64,000 nt of DNA from Cellulomonas sp. Root485 (lineage in GTDB: Bacteria; Actinomycetota; Actinomycetes; Actinomycetales; Cellulomonadaceae). Below the pieces are notes generated by a model that worked only from the letters and a program-made list of their open reading frames with translations, did no database searches and was not told the DNA's origin. Below, piece by piece: positions 63,173-64,000 of this stretch. Each line of letters opens with the position of its first letter. Within the stretch, counting starts at the first letter, position 1. The stretch is from NCBI RefSeq assembly GCF_001426705.1, contig NZ_LMFC01000004.1, positions 62,001 through 126,000 on the forward strand. The letters run 5' to 3'. Made by a program: the position numbers and the translations under genes.

Positions 63173-64000
63173 GTGGCCACCACGAGGCTCCACACCGAGA
63201 CGGCGGAAGCCGGGCATCGAGCGGACGCCCACCTGTGGCGTGCGGCTGTGTGGGGCGCGGTCGCCCTGTGGGCCGCCTACATGCTCGTCCCGAGCGAGCA
63301 CACGGTCCTGCGCGGACTGGTGCTCTACCCGCTCGCCGACATCGCCTCGGTGGTCGCGGTCGTCTCCGGGGTACGCCGGTACCGGCCGCGAGCGCCCGCG
63401 GCGTGGCTGCTGATCGCCGGTGGGCTCGCCTCGTTCGCGGTCGCGGACTTCCTGCTCGGCATCCTCCAGCTGCAGGGGACGCAGGGCTTCCCGTCGGTCG
63501 CGGACGTCTTCTACCTGCTGGCGTACCCCCTGTTCGCGGGCGGGCTGCTGGTCGCCAGCAGGGCCGGGTTCCGGGAGGGCCGCCGGGGCACGTTCATCGA
63601 CGCCGGGATCATCACCATCGCCGCGACGCTGTTCGCGCTCCTGCTGATCACCTCGAAGTACATCGCCGACCCCGACCTGTCCCTGGCGGCGGCGGTCGTG
63701 GCCAGCGCCTACCCGCTGGCCGACGTCCTGCTGCTGGCCGTCACCGCACAGTTCCTGCTGTCCACCAGCTGGCGGCCCCTCGCGCTGCGGCTCCTCACCG
63801 CGAGCCTTGCCCTGATCCTCGTCGGGGACGTCGTCTACAGCGTCCAGGAGCTGTACACCTCGGCGGGGGACCGGAGGCTCGCCGACGCCCTCCTGCTCGC
63901 CGGCGTGCTCACGCTGGGCCTCGCCGGGCTGCACCCGTCGATGACGGCGCTCACCGCCCGGACCAGCGAGGTGACGCTGCCGCGCTACAGCGTGCGCCGG
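63173..64000 (+). CDS. Multi-pass membrane protein, truncated by window end
   Basis: From GTG 63173 an open frame runs off the right edge with no stop. At least seven hydrophobic segments are visible (for example AVALWAAYMLV, LVLYPLADIASVVAVVSGV, LLIAGGLASFAVADFLLGIL and LLLAGVLTLGLAGL). No soluble domain is reached. In actinobacteria such N-terminal membrane domains often precede GGDEF or EAL domains, but that part is beyond the window. Confidence 0.7.
   Translation, partial: MATTRLHTETAEAGHRADAHLWRAAVWGAVALWAAYMLVPSEHTVLRGLVLYPLADIASVVAVVSGVRRYRPRAPAAWLLIAGGLASFAVADFLLGILQLQGTQGFPSVADVFYLLAYPLFAGGLLVASRAGFREGRRGTFIDAGIITIAATLFALLLITSKYIADPDLSLAAAVVASAYPLADVLLLAVTAQFLLSTSWRPLALRLLTASLALILVGDVVYSVQELYTSAGDRRLADALLLAGVLTLGLAGLHPSMTALTARTSEVTLPRYSVRR

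Overview
The window is high-GC actinobacterial chromosome. GTG/TTG starts, ATGA/GTGA gene overlaps, an InhA-like FabI and a cluster resembling mycobacterial Rv2133c-Rv2135c all fit. A Micrococcales/Cellulomonadaceae-like host is my best guess, but it is an inference.

Positions 1-31184 form a genomic island in the tmRNA gene (ssrA). The 3' end of tmRNA lies at 1-192, followed by a tyrosine integrase. A 21-bp copy of the tmRNA 3' end (170-190) recurs at 31164-31184 with one mismatch. The cargo is defence-type. From left to right it holds: an excisionase-like HTH protein; a four-gene cassette (small protein, sigma-factor-like protein, unknown protein, ABC-type/DUF3696 ATPase); a type I restriction-modification operon (hsdM, hsdS, a 66-aa gene, hsdR) with a DUF2130 gene; an EVE-McrB/McrB/McrC set; a PLD/DEAD helicase; and a 1792-residue HSP90-like ATPase with a C-terminal DUF3883 nuclease-like domain. 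Many island genes are broken. The integrase, NERD protein, a second HTH protein, an IS256 transposase relic, the helicase and a YefM/RelE-type toxin-antitoxin pair all carry frameshifts, deletions or a stop. McrB is split inside its EVE domain. The cassette, hsd genes, mcrC and the HSP90-like gene have long clean frames, so the island looks immobile and only partly functional.

Positions 31391-40380 encode a sugar-uptake and catabolic operon. A LacI repressor is divergent from a GH42 glycosidase, a lipoprotein binding protein, two ABC permeases, an enolase-superfamily sugar-acid dehydratase and an amidohydrolase/lactonase. Two 18-bp palindromic operators lie in the promoter. A residue of a second GH42 gene sits inside the operon.

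Positions 40445-43939 look like L-fucose-type catabolism: an SDR remnant, a zinc alcohol dehydrogenase, L-fuconate dehydratase and a FadR-type GntR regulator. Together the two clusters would take a plant-type oligosaccharide to free sugar, then through dehydrogenase, lactonase and dehydratase steps to a keto-deoxy acid.

From about 44 to 64 kb is ordinary, very GC-rich chromosome: an E2-like acyltransferase with a carboxylesterase, an RlmG/RsmC-like rRNA methyltransferase, a MoxR ATPase/VWA pair, a lipoprotein, the SCO1664-like/DUF3090/phosphomutase cluster, a lipase, membrane proteins, an SDR, a phospholipase D, a nitronate-monooxygenase-like flavoprotein, FabI, and the start of a multi-pass membrane protein that runs off the end.
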